This document shows positions 35,384-43,953 of a stretch of 64,000 bases of DNA, in pieces. Position 1 is the stretch's first letter. Each line of letters starts with the position of its first letter. Both the position numbers and the translations under genes were made by a program. The DNA comes from Streptomyces monomycini (lineage in GTDB: Bacteria > Actinomycetota > Actinomycetes > Streptomycetales > Streptomycetaceae). The stretch is taken from assembly GCF_022271435.1 (NCBI RefSeq), contig NZ_JAFIQY010000002.1, forward strand, positions 124,001 through 188,000, written 5' to 3'. The notes under the pieces are model-generated. The model ran no database searches. It worked only from the letters and a program-made list of their open reading frames with translations, and had not been told where the DNA came from.

Positions 35384-35548
35384 GGTCCGTCCTCTCCGTG
35401 AACGTCGAGTGCGTACGGATGCGGTCTGGTGCAACGGTGTCCGACGGTCTAGCACGGGCTCCGGCGCTCCGACAATGGCCATGACAGGTCTGCCGCCCAG
35501 GGCGGGCCCGCCCTGGGACACCCCGCATCACTCCCCGACACTGAACTG

Positions 35549-35597
35549 TTGAAACTTGAACTAGATCGCGCTACGCTCAATCTCGTTGAAGTTTTAA
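35549..35597 (+). promoter_or_regulatory. TTGAA repeats upstream of yceI-family gene
   Basis: TTGAAACTTGAA (35549-35560) and TTGAAGTTTTAA (35586-35597) are AT-rich repeats in an otherwise GC-rich gap, 25 bases before the YceI start. They look like sites for a MarR- or HxlR-type factor, but no such gene is adjacent. Confidence 0.4.
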
Positions 35598-35621
35598 CAA
35601 CCCCACTTCCGAGGAGGAGCC

Positions 35622-36257
35622 ATGGCTCTGTTCACCCGCAAGCGCGCCACGGCCACGGACGCCGGCCGCACCACCGCCCAGCGGCCCGCCGCCGTCCTCG
35701 ACGCCGACCCGGCCCTCGCCGCCCTGACCGGCGACTACACCATCGACCCGGCGCACAGCCGGATCGGCTTCACCGTCCGGCACGCCATGGTCACCAACGT
35801 CCGCGGCGCCTTCGGCACCCACGAGGGCACCCTCCACCTGGACGGCGCCGACCCGGACCGCTCGACCGCCGCCGTGGACGTCACGATCGCCTCCGTCGAC
35901 ACCGGCATCGCCGACCGCGACGCCCACCTGCGCGGCGCCGACTTCTTCGACGCCGACACCTTCCCGCTGATGACGTTCCGCTCCACCGCCGCCGAGCGCG
36001 TCGGCGGCGACACCTACCGGATCACCGGCGATCTGACGATCAAGGATGTCACCCGGCCGCTCACCATCGACCTGGAGTTCCAGGGCACGGCCACCGACGT
36101 GTACGGCGCCGAGCGCGTCGGCTTCGAGGGCAGCGCCGAGATCCTGCGCTCCGACTGGGGCCTGACCTGGAACGCGGCGCTGGAGACCGGCGGCGTGATG
36201 GTCAGCGACAAGGTCAAGCTCACCTTCGACATCTCCGCGGTGAAGGCCGCCGTCTGA
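35622..36257 (+). CDS. YceI family protein
   Basis: A 211-residue lipocalin-like YceI protein; relatives bind isoprenoid-type ligands or respond to acid/alkaline stress. The core signatures are LTGDYTIDPAHSRIGFTVRH, VRGAFGTHEGTLHLDGADPD, DRDAHLRGADFFDADTFPLM and ITGDLTIKDVTRPLTIDLEF. There is no signal peptide, only a charged N-terminal extension (MALFTRKRATATDAG), so it should be cytoplasmic. GAGGAGGAG gives a strong ribosome site. Confidence 0.92.
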   Translation: MALFTRKRATATDAGRTTAQRPAAVLDADPALAALTGDYTIDPAHSRIGFTVRHAMVTNVRGAFGTHEGTLHLDGADPDRSTAAVDVTIASVDTGIADRDAHLRGADFFDADTFPLMTFRSTAAERVGGDTYRITGDLTIKDVTRPLTIDLEFQGTATDVYGAERVGFEGSAEILRSDWGLTWNAALETGGVMVSDKVKLTFDISAVKAAV

Positions 36258-36276
36258 GCCGAAGGCCCGGTGAACC

Positions 36277-36325
36277 CCGCGGCCCCGCACCGGAACCTCC
36301 CCCAAGGACCGGTGCGGGGCCGCGG
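36277..36325. terminator. Hairpin between yceI and cimA
   Basis: A 17-base perfect inverted repeat (CCGCGGCCCCGCACCGG and complement) separates two convergent genes; strong bidirectional terminator. Confidence 0.85.
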
Positions 36326-36345
36326 TCACTCCCGCGCGCCGCGGG

Positions 36346-37962
36346 CTACTCCTGCGGCTCGACCCCGGCCCGCATCAGCCCGTACGCGTACGCGTCGTCC
36401 AGTGCCTGCCACGACGCGGCGATGACGTTCTCGGCGACACCGACCGTGGACCACTCCCCCTGCCCGTCGCTGGTCGACACCAGCACCCGGGTGATCGAAC
36501 CGGTGCCCACCCGGCCCTCCAGGATGCGGACCTTGTAGTCCACCAGCTCCAGCCCGGCCAGCTGCGGATAGATCCGCTCCAGCGCCACCCGCAGCGCCCG
36601 GTCCAGCGCGTGCACCGGACCGTTGCCCTCGGCGGTGGCCACCAGCCGCTCGCCCTTGGCCCACAGCTTCACCGTCGCCTCGTTGGCGTGCGTGCCGTCC
36701 GGCCGGTCCTCGACGATCGCCCGCCACGACTCCACCCGGAAGTACCGCAGCGGCCGCCCCTCCGCCTCCTCGCGCAGCAGCAGCTCGAAGGAGGCGTCGG
36801 CAGCCTCGTACGTGTACCCCGCCAGCTCGCGCTCCTTGACCCGCTCCACGACCCGGCCGACCAGCTCCCGGTCGCCGCTCAGGTCGAAGCCCAGCTCCTT
36901 GCCCTTGAGCTCGATGGAGGCGCGCCCCGCCATGTCGGAGACCAGCATCCGCATGCTGTTGCCGACCAGCGCCGGGTCGATGTGCTGGTACAGGTCCGGG
37001 TCGATCTTGATGGCGGAGGCGTGCAGCCCGGCCTTGTGCGCGAACGCGGAGACACCGACGTACGGCTGGTGCGTGGAGGGCGTGAGGTTGACGACCTCGG
37101 CGATGGCGTGCGAGATGCGGGTGGTCTCGGCCAGCTTCCCCTCGGGCAGCACCTGGCGCCCGTACTTCAGCTCCAGGGCGGCCACGACCGGGAAGAGGTT
37201 GGAGTTGCCGACGCGCTCGCCGTAGCCGTTCGCGGTGCACTGCACGTGCGTGGCGCCCGCGTCCACGGCGGCAAGGGTGTTGGCCACCGCGCAGCCGGTG
37301 TCGTCCTGGGCGTGGATGCCCAGGCGCGCCCCGGTGTCCGCCAGCACGGTCCGCACGACGGCCGCGACCTGCGCGGGGAGCATGCCGCCGTTGGTGTCGC
37401 AGAGGACCACCACGTCGGCGCCGGCCTCGCTCGCGGTCCGGACGACCTGCTTGGCGTAGGCCGGGTCGAGGGCGTACCCGTCGAAGAAGTGCTCGCAGTC
37501 CAGGAAGACCCGGCGGCCGTGCGCCCGCAGGTGGGCCACGGTGTCCCGCACCATCGCGAGGTTCTCCTCCGGCGTGGTGCGCAGCGCCAGCTCCACGTGC
37601 CGTACGTGCGACTTGGCGACCAGCGTCACGACCGGCGCCTGCGAGTCCAGCAGCGCCGCCACCTGCGGGTCGTCCTCGACCCGCACCCCCGCCTTGCGGG
37701 TGGCGCCGAAGGCGACCAGCTGGGCGTGCCGGAAGCCGATCTCCGTACGGGCCCGCTCGAAGAACTCGGTGTCCCGGGGGTTGGCGCCGGGCCAGCCGCC
37801 CTCGATGAAGCCCACGCCGAAGTCGTCCAGGTGCCGGGCGATGGTCAGCTTGTCCGTGACGGTCAGGTTGATGCCCTCGCGCTGGGCTCCGTCGCGCAGC
37901 GTCGTGTCGAAGACGTGGAAGGCGTCGGACAACGCGGGTTCGGGTTCGGGTGCGTCCGTCAT
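36346..37962 (-). CDS. cimA: (R)-citramalate synthase
   Basis: A 538-residue LeuA-like enzyme of the CimA group, which condenses pyruvate and acetyl-CoA to citramalate as a threonine-independent start of isoleucine synthesis. The DRE-TIM barrel shows FDTTLRDGAQREGINLTVTD at the start (catalytic Arg-Asp), AQLVAFGATRK, VVLCDTNGGMLP, and HAQDDTGCAVANTLAAV. The communication and LeuA dimer domain are C-terminal (YKVRILEGRVGTGSITRVLV). Length (about 540) and the GWPGANPRD motif fit CimA rather than 2-isopropylmalate synthase. An upstream leader with Ile codons and a terminator suggest attenuation. Confidence 0.92.
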   Translation of the reverse strand: MTDAPEPEPALSDAFHVFDTTLRDGAQREGINLTVTDKLTIARHLDDFGVGFIEGGWPGANPRDTEFFERARTEIGFRHAQLVAFGATRKAGVRVEDDPQVAALLDSQAPVVTLVAKSHVRHVELALRTTPEENLAMVRDTVAHLRAHGRRVFLDCEHFFDGYALDPAYAKQVVRTASEAGADVVVLCDTNGGMLPAQVAAVVRTVLADTGARLGIHAQDDTGCAVANTLAAVDAGATHVQCTANGYGERVGNSNLFPVVAALELKYGRQVLPEGKLAETTRISHAIAEVVNLTPSTHQPYVGVSAFAHKAGLHASAIKIDPDLYQHIDPALVGNSMRMLVSDMAGRASIELKGKELGFDLSGDRELVGRVVERVKERELAGYTYEAADASFELLLREEAEGRPLRYFRVESWRAIVEDRPDGTHANEATVKLWAKGERLVATAEGNGPVHALDRALRVALERIYPQLAGLELVDYKVRILEGRVGTGSITRVLVSTSDGQGEWSTVGVAENVIAASWQALDDAYAYGLMRAGVEPQE

Positions 37963-38061
37963 GGCTGGTCTGGCTCCTGTCGGGGTCTCGGTTTACCGGA
38001 ATGACCGGTTCCACCGCCCCCTCATGGTCCCGCGCGCTCCGCCTCCGGCGGAAGGTGGGCC

Positions 38062-38097
38062 GGAAACGAAAAGACCTCTCGCGGATGCGAGAGGTCT
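38062..38097 (-). terminator. Putative transcription attenuator terminator upstream of cimA
   Basis: On the minus strand an 11-base perfect stem (AGACCTCTCGC, ATCC loop, complement) is followed by TTTCGTTTCC. It sits in the cimA leader, about 110 bases before the cimA ATG and 53 bases after a small leader ORF, so it would stop transcription before cimA. An 8-base hairpin (GTGACCGC/GCGGTCAC, plus-strand 38119-38126 and 38147-38154) spans the leader stop codon and could be the alternative pairing. Confidence 0.6.
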
Positions 38098-38150
38098 GCG
38101 CGCGGGTCTGGGGCGACGGTGACCGCGCCGCACTCGGTGGGTACGGGCGG

Positions 38151-38201
38151 TCACTGCGGACCGGCGCGCCTGCTGCCAATAATCGTGGCGAACGGGAGCA
38201 T
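38151..38201 (-). CDS. Putative cimA leader peptide with tandem isoleucine codons
   Basis: A 16-codon ORF, MLPFATIIGSRRAGPQ, starts at 38201 with GGCAGGA upstream. Its two adjacent Ile codons are both ATT, very rare in a genome of this composition. It precedes an intrinsic-terminator-like hairpin and then cimA, the entry enzyme of isoleucine synthesis. Seen: ORF, codons, hairpins. Inferred: ribosome stalling at Ile codons when isoleucyl-tRNA is low, allowing read-through into cimA. Confidence 0.58.
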   Translation of the reverse strand: MLPFATIIGSRRAGPQ

Positions 38202-38282
38202 GCTGGCATCCTGCCACATGTTCCCGGGGGGTGGCCGGGTGTCTCACAGTGCGGGCCCACCGGGGTGGCCGGTCCTGTGTCC

Positions 38283-39620
38283 TCAAACGCCCGACGGGCT
38301 TGAGTTGGCCGACTGCGCGGGAAGAGGTGCGCCCTCCTCCTCCGCCTGCTTCACCCTGTTCAGGTCAATCGTCTTCGTCTCGCGCATGGTGATGTAGACG
38401 ATCAACGAGACCGCCGCGCAGCCTGCCACGTACCAGTAGTAACCCGATTCGATGCCGCCCTTCTTGAACCACAGGGCCACGTACTCGGCGGTGCCGCCGA
38501 AGAGGGCGTTGGCGATGGCGTACGGGAGGGCGACACCGAGGGCGCGGATGCCGGTGGGGAAGAGTTCGGCCTTCACGCAGGCGTTGATCGAGGTGTAGCC
38601 GGTGACGACGAGCAGCGCGAGCAGCGCCAGGCCGAGGGCGGGCCAGAAGCTGCCGGCGTGCTTGAGGAGCGTCATGATCGGCACGGTCAGGAAGGTGGAG
38701 CCGACCGCGAAGGTGATCAGCAGCGGGCGGCGGCCGATGCGGTCGGAGAGCCGGCCCGCCAGCGGCTGGACGCACATGAAGACGAACAGGGCGCAGAAGC
38801 TGACCAGGGAGGCGGTCGGCTTGTCCAGGCCGGCGCTGCCGGAGAGGTACTTGGTGAGGTAGGTCGTGTACGTGTAGTACGCGACGGTGCCGCCCATGGT
38901 GAGGGCGATGACCAGGAACGCCTCGCGCCGGTGCGCCCACAGTGCCTTGAGCGTGCCGCGGTCGGGGTCGTTCTGCGCGCTGTCGTCCTGCGCGTACACC
39001 TCCGTCTCCAGCATGTTGCGCCGCAGGTAGAAGACGATGGCCGCGCCGAGCGCGCCGATGATGAACGGGATGCGCCAGGCCCAGCTGTGCAAGGCGTCCT
39101 CGGACATGGTGCGCTGGAGGACGATCTGCAGGCCGAGTCCGAGGAGCTGGCCCGCGGTCATGGACACGTACTGGAAGCTGGAGGCGAAGCCGCGCCGCCC
39201 GGGGGCGGACGCCTCGGTGAGGTAGGTGGCGCTGGCCGCGTACTCGCCGCCGACCGAGAGTCCTTGCAGCATGCGGGCGACGAGCAGGACGGCGACGCCG
39301 CCGTACCCGGCCACCGCGTAGGTCGGCGCGACGGCGATGAGGATGGCCGAGGCGGACATCAGCGTGACGGTGAGGGTCAGCGCGGCCTTGCGGCCCTTGC
39401 GGTCACCGACCCGGCCGAGCACCCAGCCGCCCACCGGCCGCATGAAGAAGCCGACCGCGAAGATCCCCATGGTGTTCATGAGGTTGGCGGTGTCGTTCCC
39501 CTTCGGGAAGAAGGAGTCGGCGAAGTACACCGCGAAACTGGCGTACACGAACCAGTCGAACCACTCGACCATGTTGCCGGCCGAACCGACCCAGATCTTC
39601 TTCCACTGCTCTCGTCCCAT
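38283..39620 (-). CDS. MFS transporter, metabolite:H+ symporter (KgtP-like)
   Basis: A 445-residue 12-helix permease of the metabolite:proton symporter group (alpha-ketoglutarate permease KgtP, proline/betaine ProP). Signatures are GNMVEWFDWFVYASFAVYFA near residue 15, FMRPVGGWVLGRVGDRKGRK, ARMLQGLSVGGEYAASATYL and GRLSDRIGRRPLL. The likely substrate is a dicarboxylate or osmolyte. It is encoded upstream of the cimA leader on the same strand, with 81 bases between its stop and the leader ORF. Confidence 0.88.
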   Translation of the reverse strand: MGREQWKKIWVGSAGNMVEWFDWFVYASFAVYFADSFFPKGNDTANLMNTMGIFAVGFFMRPVGGWVLGRVGDRKGRKAALTLTVTLMSASAILIAVAPTYAVAGYGGVAVLLVARMLQGLSVGGEYAASATYLTEASAPGRRGFASSFQYVSMTAGQLLGLGLQIVLQRTMSEDALHSWAWRIPFIIGALGAAIVFYLRRNMLETEVYAQDDSAQNDPDRGTLKALWAHRREAFLVIALTMGGTVAYYTYTTYLTKYLSGSAGLDKPTASLVSFCALFVFMCVQPLAGRLSDRIGRRPLLITFAVGSTFLTVPIMTLLKHAGSFWPALGLALLALLVVTGYTSINACVKAELFPTGIRALGVALPYAIANALFGGTAEYVALWFKKGGIESGYYWYVAGCAAVSLIVYITMRETKTIDLNRVKQAEEEGAPLPAQSANSSPSGV

Positions 39621-39769
39621 GACGGATCACGGTCGCCGACGCCGCCCGCCGCGGCAAGAGTTCAGCGGGCAACGATCACGCTTCGTTACCTGCGGGGTAT
39701 GCGGGCGAGCGGCGTACGAACACGTCTCCGCGACCGGATGCGTACGGATGCGTACGGCAGCGCCGCCCC

Positions 39770-41035
39770 TCAGCGGACGTGCCGCAGGAACACGTCGGTC
39801 TCGTAGTTGGTGTCGCCGGGGACCAGGTCGTCGAGGTGCGACTCGAAGACGGCTTCGCGGCCGTCCGGTGTCATCCCGTCGGGTCCGGCGGCCGCCGCCC
39901 GGGGCTTGCCGTCGGTGCCGGGGCTGACCAGGGTGTCCTTCCCCGTCCTCAGATCCTTGACGTACAGCCCGTACGCGACGCCGGAGTAGCGCAGCAGCAG
40001 GCGCCGGCCGTCCGGGCTGATCGCGTCCGCGGTGGCGTACTGGTTGCCGTCGATGCCGTCCACCCGCCGGATCGCACCGCTGCGGACGTCCCGTACGAAG
40101 ACGTACGAGCGAGCCTCATCGGGCACCGGCACGATGTTCTTGGCCGACGAGTTGAAGGCGACGGTACGGCCGTCGGCGCTGAGCAGCGGGTCGGTGGAGC
40201 CGGAGGTGGCGGGGCGGCCGTCGGCGGTGGTGTCGATCTGCCGCTGCTCGCCGGTGCGCAGGTCGGCGAGGTGGATGTCGGCCCAGTCGCGCTCGCCGCC
40301 GGGGCCGCCGCCACGCCGGCTGCGCTCCCGGTAGGCCACCTTGGAGCCGTCCGCGCTGATGCGCGGCGAGTCGTAGCCGCGTCCTTCCTTGGCGGGGACC
40401 CTGCTGGCGCGGCGGGTCGTCCCGGTCTTGCGGTCGCGTACGTAGATCCGGCCGGACTCCTCGTTCGGCGGCGGGTCGGTGGCCTGCCGGCCCAAGAAGG
40501 CGACGTAGCGGCCGTCGGCGCTGAGCGCGGGCGTCTCGCCACCGGTGAAGCCCGCGTCCAGGTCCAGATCGACGCGTTCCAGACGCCCGGTACGGATCTC
40601 ATGGACGTACACGTGGTACGTCCCGTTCGTTTCGGCATTGAAGGCCACGTACCGGCCGTCCGCGCTGATCGTGGCGAAGTCGGCGTTGCCGGGGCCGAGC
40701 GGGGCGTTGAGACGGCGGGTGGTGCCGGTGCGGCGGTCGCGCAGGAAGACGTCGTGCACGAGGGTGCCGTCGTTGTCGTCGCCCGGCACGAGGTTGTCGG
40801 CCTCCGAGTCGAAGGCGACGTACCGGCCGTCGGAGCTGATCGCGGCGTTGAACGAACCGCCGCCGACCGCCTCCGAGCCGTCGGGCGCGGTGTTCACCCG
40901 CTCGGTACGGGCCCCGTGGCCACCCGCCGCCACCGGGGACGCGTAGGCACCGCTCAGCGCCACCACCCCGATGAGGGCGGAGGCCGCCACGGCCCCTGAT
41001 AACGCACGTCTGCCGCGGTTCGCCCGCTCGCCCAT
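39770..41035 (-). CDS. Exported TolB/WD40-like beta-propeller protein
   Basis: A 421-residue exported protein. Residues 1-45 contain a signal peptide (ALSGAVAASALIGVVALSGA, cleavage near PVAAGG). The rest consists of PD40/TolB-like repeats, each with an ISxDGRYVAF core: ISSDGRYVAFDSEADNLVPG, ISADGRYVAFNAETNG, LSADGRYVAFLGRQA, ISADGSKVAYRERS, LSADGRTVAFNSSAKNIVPV. A six- or seven-bladed propeller results. Start at 41035 has GGGGGGA a few bases upstream; a GTG at 41053 is possible. No enzymatic domain is visible, so a binding role is likeliest. Confidence 0.82.
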   Translation of the reverse strand: MGERANRGRRALSGAVAASALIGVVALSGAYASPVAAGGHGARTERVNTAPDGSEAVGGGSFNAAISSDGRYVAFDSEADNLVPGDDNDGTLVHDVFLRDRRTGTTRRLNAPLGPGNADFATISADGRYVAFNAETNGTYHVYVHEIRTGRLERVDLDLDAGFTGGETPALSADGRYVAFLGRQATDPPPNEESGRIYVRDRKTGTTRRASRVPAKEGRGYDSPRISADGSKVAYRERSRRGGGPGGERDWADIHLADLRTGEQRQIDTTADGRPATSGSTDPLLSADGRTVAFNSSAKNIVPVPDEARSYVFVRDVRSGAIRRVDGIDGNQYATADAISPDGRRLLLRYSGVAYGLYVKDLRTGKDTLVSPGTDGKPRAAAAGPDGMTPDGREAVFESHLDDLVPGDTNYETDVFLRHVR

Positions 41036-41160
41036 GTTTCCCCCCGGAAACACCGCCTCCGGCCCTGCGCCGGAGCGCCAAGGGATACAACCGCATCAGC
41101 CGCGACAGGATCAATACGCTCTTTTCCGTACAACCGGGGCCAGGTGTCGGATGTCTGCGG

Positions 41161-41802
41161 TCACGCCTCTCCCCCGGGGCTCAGCGCCTCATCCAGGAAC
41201 TCCCCCACGTGCCACAGCACCTGCTGCCGGTCCAGGCCCGGCAGCCCGACGACGAGATGGGTGCTGAAGCCGTCCAACAGCGCGCGCGTACGCGTGGCGA
41301 AGCGCTCCGCGTCCACGGCCCGCAGCTCGCCCTTCGAGGCGCCTTCGACCAGCAGCGCCACCAGATCGCGGTGCCAGGCCAGTTCCAGGTCGAGCTGGCG
41401 CTCGCGGGTCTCGTCGTCCGCGTTCTGCGAGCGGTTCCACACCTCCAGCCACAGGGTCCAGCGCGGGTCCCGGTGTCCCTCGGGCAGGTACAGCTCCACC
41501 AGCGCATCGAGCCGCTCGCGCGCCGGAACTCGCTGCGCCAGCGCGGCCCGCCGCCGTGCGCCGAGCTGCTCCTCGCTCCACTGGAGGGTCTGGAGCAGCA
41601 GCTCGTCCTTCGTACCGAAGTAGTAGAGGATGTGCCCGCTGCTCATCCCGACCTCGCGGCCCAGCCCGGCCATGGTCAGCCGGTCCAGGCCCGACTCGGC
41701 GATGGTGGCCATGGCGGCGGCGAGGACCTGCTCGCGCGGCTGGGTGAGCCGCCGCCGCGGCCGTCGGACCGGTCCGGGCACGGGAACCTCCGGGAACGTC
41801 AC
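41161..41802 (-). CDS. TetR-family regulator
   Basis: A 213-residue TetR regulator. Residues 20-68 form the HTH (REQVLAAAMATIAESGLDRL, GREVGMSSGHILYYFGTKDE). The C-terminal domain has WTLWLEVWNRSQNADDETRE and RALLDGFSTHLVVGLPGLDR, the arrangement of BetI/TetR_C_6 members. The GTG at 41802 overlaps the stop of the agmatine deiminase gene by 4 bases, so it is translationally coupled and probably responds to a polyamine-related ligand. Confidence 0.88.
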   Translation of the reverse strand: MTFPEVPVPGPVRRPRRRLTQPREQVLAAAMATIAESGLDRLTMAGLGREVGMSSGHILYYFGTKDELLLQTLQWSEEQLGARRRAALAQRVPARERLDALVELYLPEGHRDPRWTLWLEVWNRSQNADDETRERQLDLELAWHRDLVALLVEGASKGELRAVDAERFATRTRALLDGFSTHLVVGLPGLDRQQVLWHVGEFLDEALSPGGEA

Positions 41803-42848
41803 ACTGTGCCCACCTTGGGCTGCTGCTGGGTGATGCAGTGGATGCCACCGCCCGCTGCGAAGATCGTACGGGCGTCGACCGGCGTCACCGTCCGCTCCGG
41901 GAACAGCCGCCGGAAGATCGCGGCCGCCTCCTCGTCGCGCGGGTCGCCGAAGGCGCACAGCACCACGCCGCCGTTGCACAGGTAGTGGTTGATGTACGAG
42001 TAGTCCACCAGCTCACCCTCCACCTCGACGACGGTCGGCGCGGGCACCTCGACCACCTCCAGCGGACGGCCACGCGCGTCCGCCGACGAGCGCAGCAGCC
42101 CGACGATCTCCTTGCACACCTCGTGATCGGGGTGGGCCGGGTCGGGCTGGGTGTGCGCGACGACGACGCCGGGCCGGGCGAACGCCGCGACGATGTCCAC
42201 GTGCCCGCGGGTGCCGAACTGCCCGTAATCGGCGGTCAGTCCACGCGGCAGCCAGACCGCCTTCGTGGTGCCGAGGCCGACGTGCACCTCCGCCTCGACC
42301 TCCTCCTTCGTCCGCCCTGGATTACGTCCGGGGTCGAGCTGCACGGTCTCCGTCAGCAGGACCGTGCCCGCGCCGTCCACATGCAGCCCGCCGCCCTCGT
42401 TGACCAGCGACGACCGGTACGTACGGGCCCCGGCCAGCCCGGCCACGTACCCGCCGATCCCGGCGTCCCGCTCCCAGCGGGCCCAGCCCTGACCGCCCCA
42501 GCCGTTGAAGATCCAGTCGATGGCGGCCAGCCGGCCCTCCCCGTCCGTCAGGAAGGTCGGCCCGATGTCCCGCATCCACGCGTCGTCCAGCGGCCGCTCG
42601 ACCACCTCGATCCCCGCCCCGAGCAACTGCCGCGCCCCGCCCGCCTGCCCGGCACCCGCCACCACCGTGACCGGCTCGAACCGGCGCACGGCCCGGGCCA
42701 CCCCGGCCCAGGCCCGGCGAGCCCGCTCCAGCGTCTCGCCACCGTCCTCGCCGAAGGTGGCGTTGGGCCCGGGCCAGGCCATCCAGGTCCGCTCGTGCGG
42801 ATCCCACTCGGCAGGCATACGGAAACCGTCGGCGGCGGGGGTGGTCAT
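41799..42848 (-). CDS. aguA: Agmatine deiminase (peptidyl-arginine deiminase family)
   Basis: A 349-residue guanidino-group hydrolase that converts agmatine to N-carbamoylputrescine and ammonia. Conserved segments are MPAEWDPHERTWMAWPGPNA at the N-terminus, PLDDAWMRDIGPTFLTD, NEGGGLHVDGAGTVLLTE, HVDIVAAF (catalytic His-Asp) and the catalytic Cys in FAAGGGIHCITQQQP near the end. All active-site positions expected for the family appear present. It is followed by a coupled TetR gene, suggesting local regulation. Confidence 0.93.
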   Translation of the reverse strand: MTTPAADGFRMPAEWDPHERTWMAWPGPNATFGEDGGETLERARRAWAGVARAVRRFEPVTVVAGAGQAGGARQLLGAGIEVVERPLDDAWMRDIGPTFLTDGEGRLAAIDWIFNGWGGQGWARWERDAGIGGYVAGLAGARTYRSSLVNEGGGLHVDGAGTVLLTETVQLDPGRNPGRTKEEVEAEVHVGLGTTKAVWLPRGLTADYGQFGTRGHVDIVAAFARPGVVVAHTQPDPAHPDHEVCKEIVGLLRSSADARGRPLEVVEVPAPTVVEVEGELVDYSYINHYLCNGGVVLCAFGDPRDEEAAAIFRRLFPERTVTPVDARTIFAAGGGIHCITQQQPKVGTV

Positions 42849-43192
42849 GGGCGGAATCCTCCGGGCTCGGGGCAGGGCGGCGGGCCGGGGTGGAGCGGGG
42901 CGGCCCCCGTCCGGACCGCCCCGCGGCTTGTGCGTGGCATCGCGTACCGCCTCTTTAGTGCGGCACTCTAACTCGATTTGCCGCAGGATCCAAGCAACAG
43001 ATGCCGCATCGACCTAGGCCACATAGAGCAGTACTCAAACGCACGGACACGCCATGCACCGCACGACAGCGCCACCTCACCCCGGCATGGCTCGCCCTGC
43101 ACCTGGGCAGCGATGCGTAAGGCCTCCGTGCGACATGACGCGAGGGGCGCAGCGAGAACTCCCGGGCTTCGGCATCAGCGGTGGAGGGACGC
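42849..43192. other. Intergenic region upstream of aguA and the membrane protein gene
   Basis: No gene is supported. AGTGC/GCACT at 42957-42967 is a perfect 11-base palindrome with partly symmetric flanks (TTT and CTA), about 110 bases before aguA; it may bind the TetR regulator of that operon. The rest shows nothing distinctive. Confidence 0.4.
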
Positions 43193-43945
43193 ATGGAAGC
43201 ACAGCGGGTCGCCTTCTCCTTGATCGCCGCATTGGCCGTACCGGCAGGTTTGCACTGGCACAAGAAACTGCCTTGGCACGCCGTCCTCTTCTCGCTCGTC
43301 TATGCCTCGCTGGCGCTCCTGCCGACCGGCCCTTCCCTCGAAGTGGTGGCCTTGCTGGGCGCGACGGCCTTACTCAGCTTCGCCCTGGCCCTCCTGTCCA
43401 GGCCGTGGCCGCCAGGCTCGTACCGCGTCTCGATATCACTGCCTTCTTTCACCGCCTCCACCTATGCCGGGATCGTGGCACTCCTCACCGCGGCAGCGGT
43501 TTACACCTATACCGGTATCGGTATCGCGTCCGGGTGGCTCGCAGCCGCCCTGCGGAACGACCAGGTGTGGATCTTCCTCTCCGGCGGGCTGACCACCGTA
43601 TTCGGTTCTCAGCGCACCGTCGCCTGGATCGTGAAACCTCAGATCGACCACATCGAGAGCCGCATAACGTCCGGGGAACTCAGTATCGAGGTACGGGAAT
43701 TCATTGCCGCGGCAGCACATATCGGCTGGCTCGAACGGGTACTGCTTTTCGCGTTCCTGGTGTCCGGCAAACCGGAGGCGGCCGCGCTGGTCGTGGCGGC
43801 GAAGTCCTTCATCCGCGCCCCGGGAGCCAGTCAGGGCGGGAAACTGGTGGGTGACTATTACCTGGTGGGAACATTGGCGAGCGTGGGATCGGCCCTGCTG
43901 ATATCTTGTGCGACCAGGATTGCCCTGGGACTGTCACCGCTTTGA
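43193..43945 (+). CDS. Multi-pass membrane protein of unknown function
   Basis: A 250-residue protein with about six hydrophobic segments (FSLIAALAVPAGLHW, LFSLVYASLALLPTG, VVALLGATALLSFALALLSR, ASTYAGIVALLTAAAVYTYT, LERVLLFAFLVSG, LVGTLASVGSALLISCATRI). Between segments four and five lies a soluble stretch, IVKPQIDHIESRITSGELSI. GGAGGG precedes the ATG. I do not recognise the family. It is 8 bases upstream of a nucleotidyltransferase-like gene, so both belong to one unit, and codon use is slightly less GC-biased than in neighbours. Confidence 0.72.
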   Translation: MEAQRVAFSLIAALAVPAGLHWHKKLPWHAVLFSLVYASLALLPTGPSLEVVALLGATALLSFALALLSRPWPPGSYRVSISLPSFTASTYAGIVALLTAAAVYTYTGIGIASGWLAAALRNDQVWIFLSGGLTTVFGSQRTVAWIVKPQIDHIESRITSGELSIEVREFIAAAAHIGWLERVLLFAFLVSGKPEAAALVVAAKSFIRAPGASQGGKLVGDYYLVGTLASVGSALLISCATRIALGLSPL

Positions 43946-43953
43946 GGGTCAGC

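Noticed and set aside
41799..42848. Possible arginine deiminase or PAD-type peptidyl deiminase instead of agmatine deiminase
   Set aside because: Length, the NEGGGLH and GGGIHCITQQQP motifs and the coupled TetR gene fit bacterial agmatine deiminases better.
42955..43263. A 102-codon minus-strand frame between aguA and the membrane protein
   Set aside because: It overlaps the start of the membrane protein gene on the other strand and has no recognisable domain or ribosome site.
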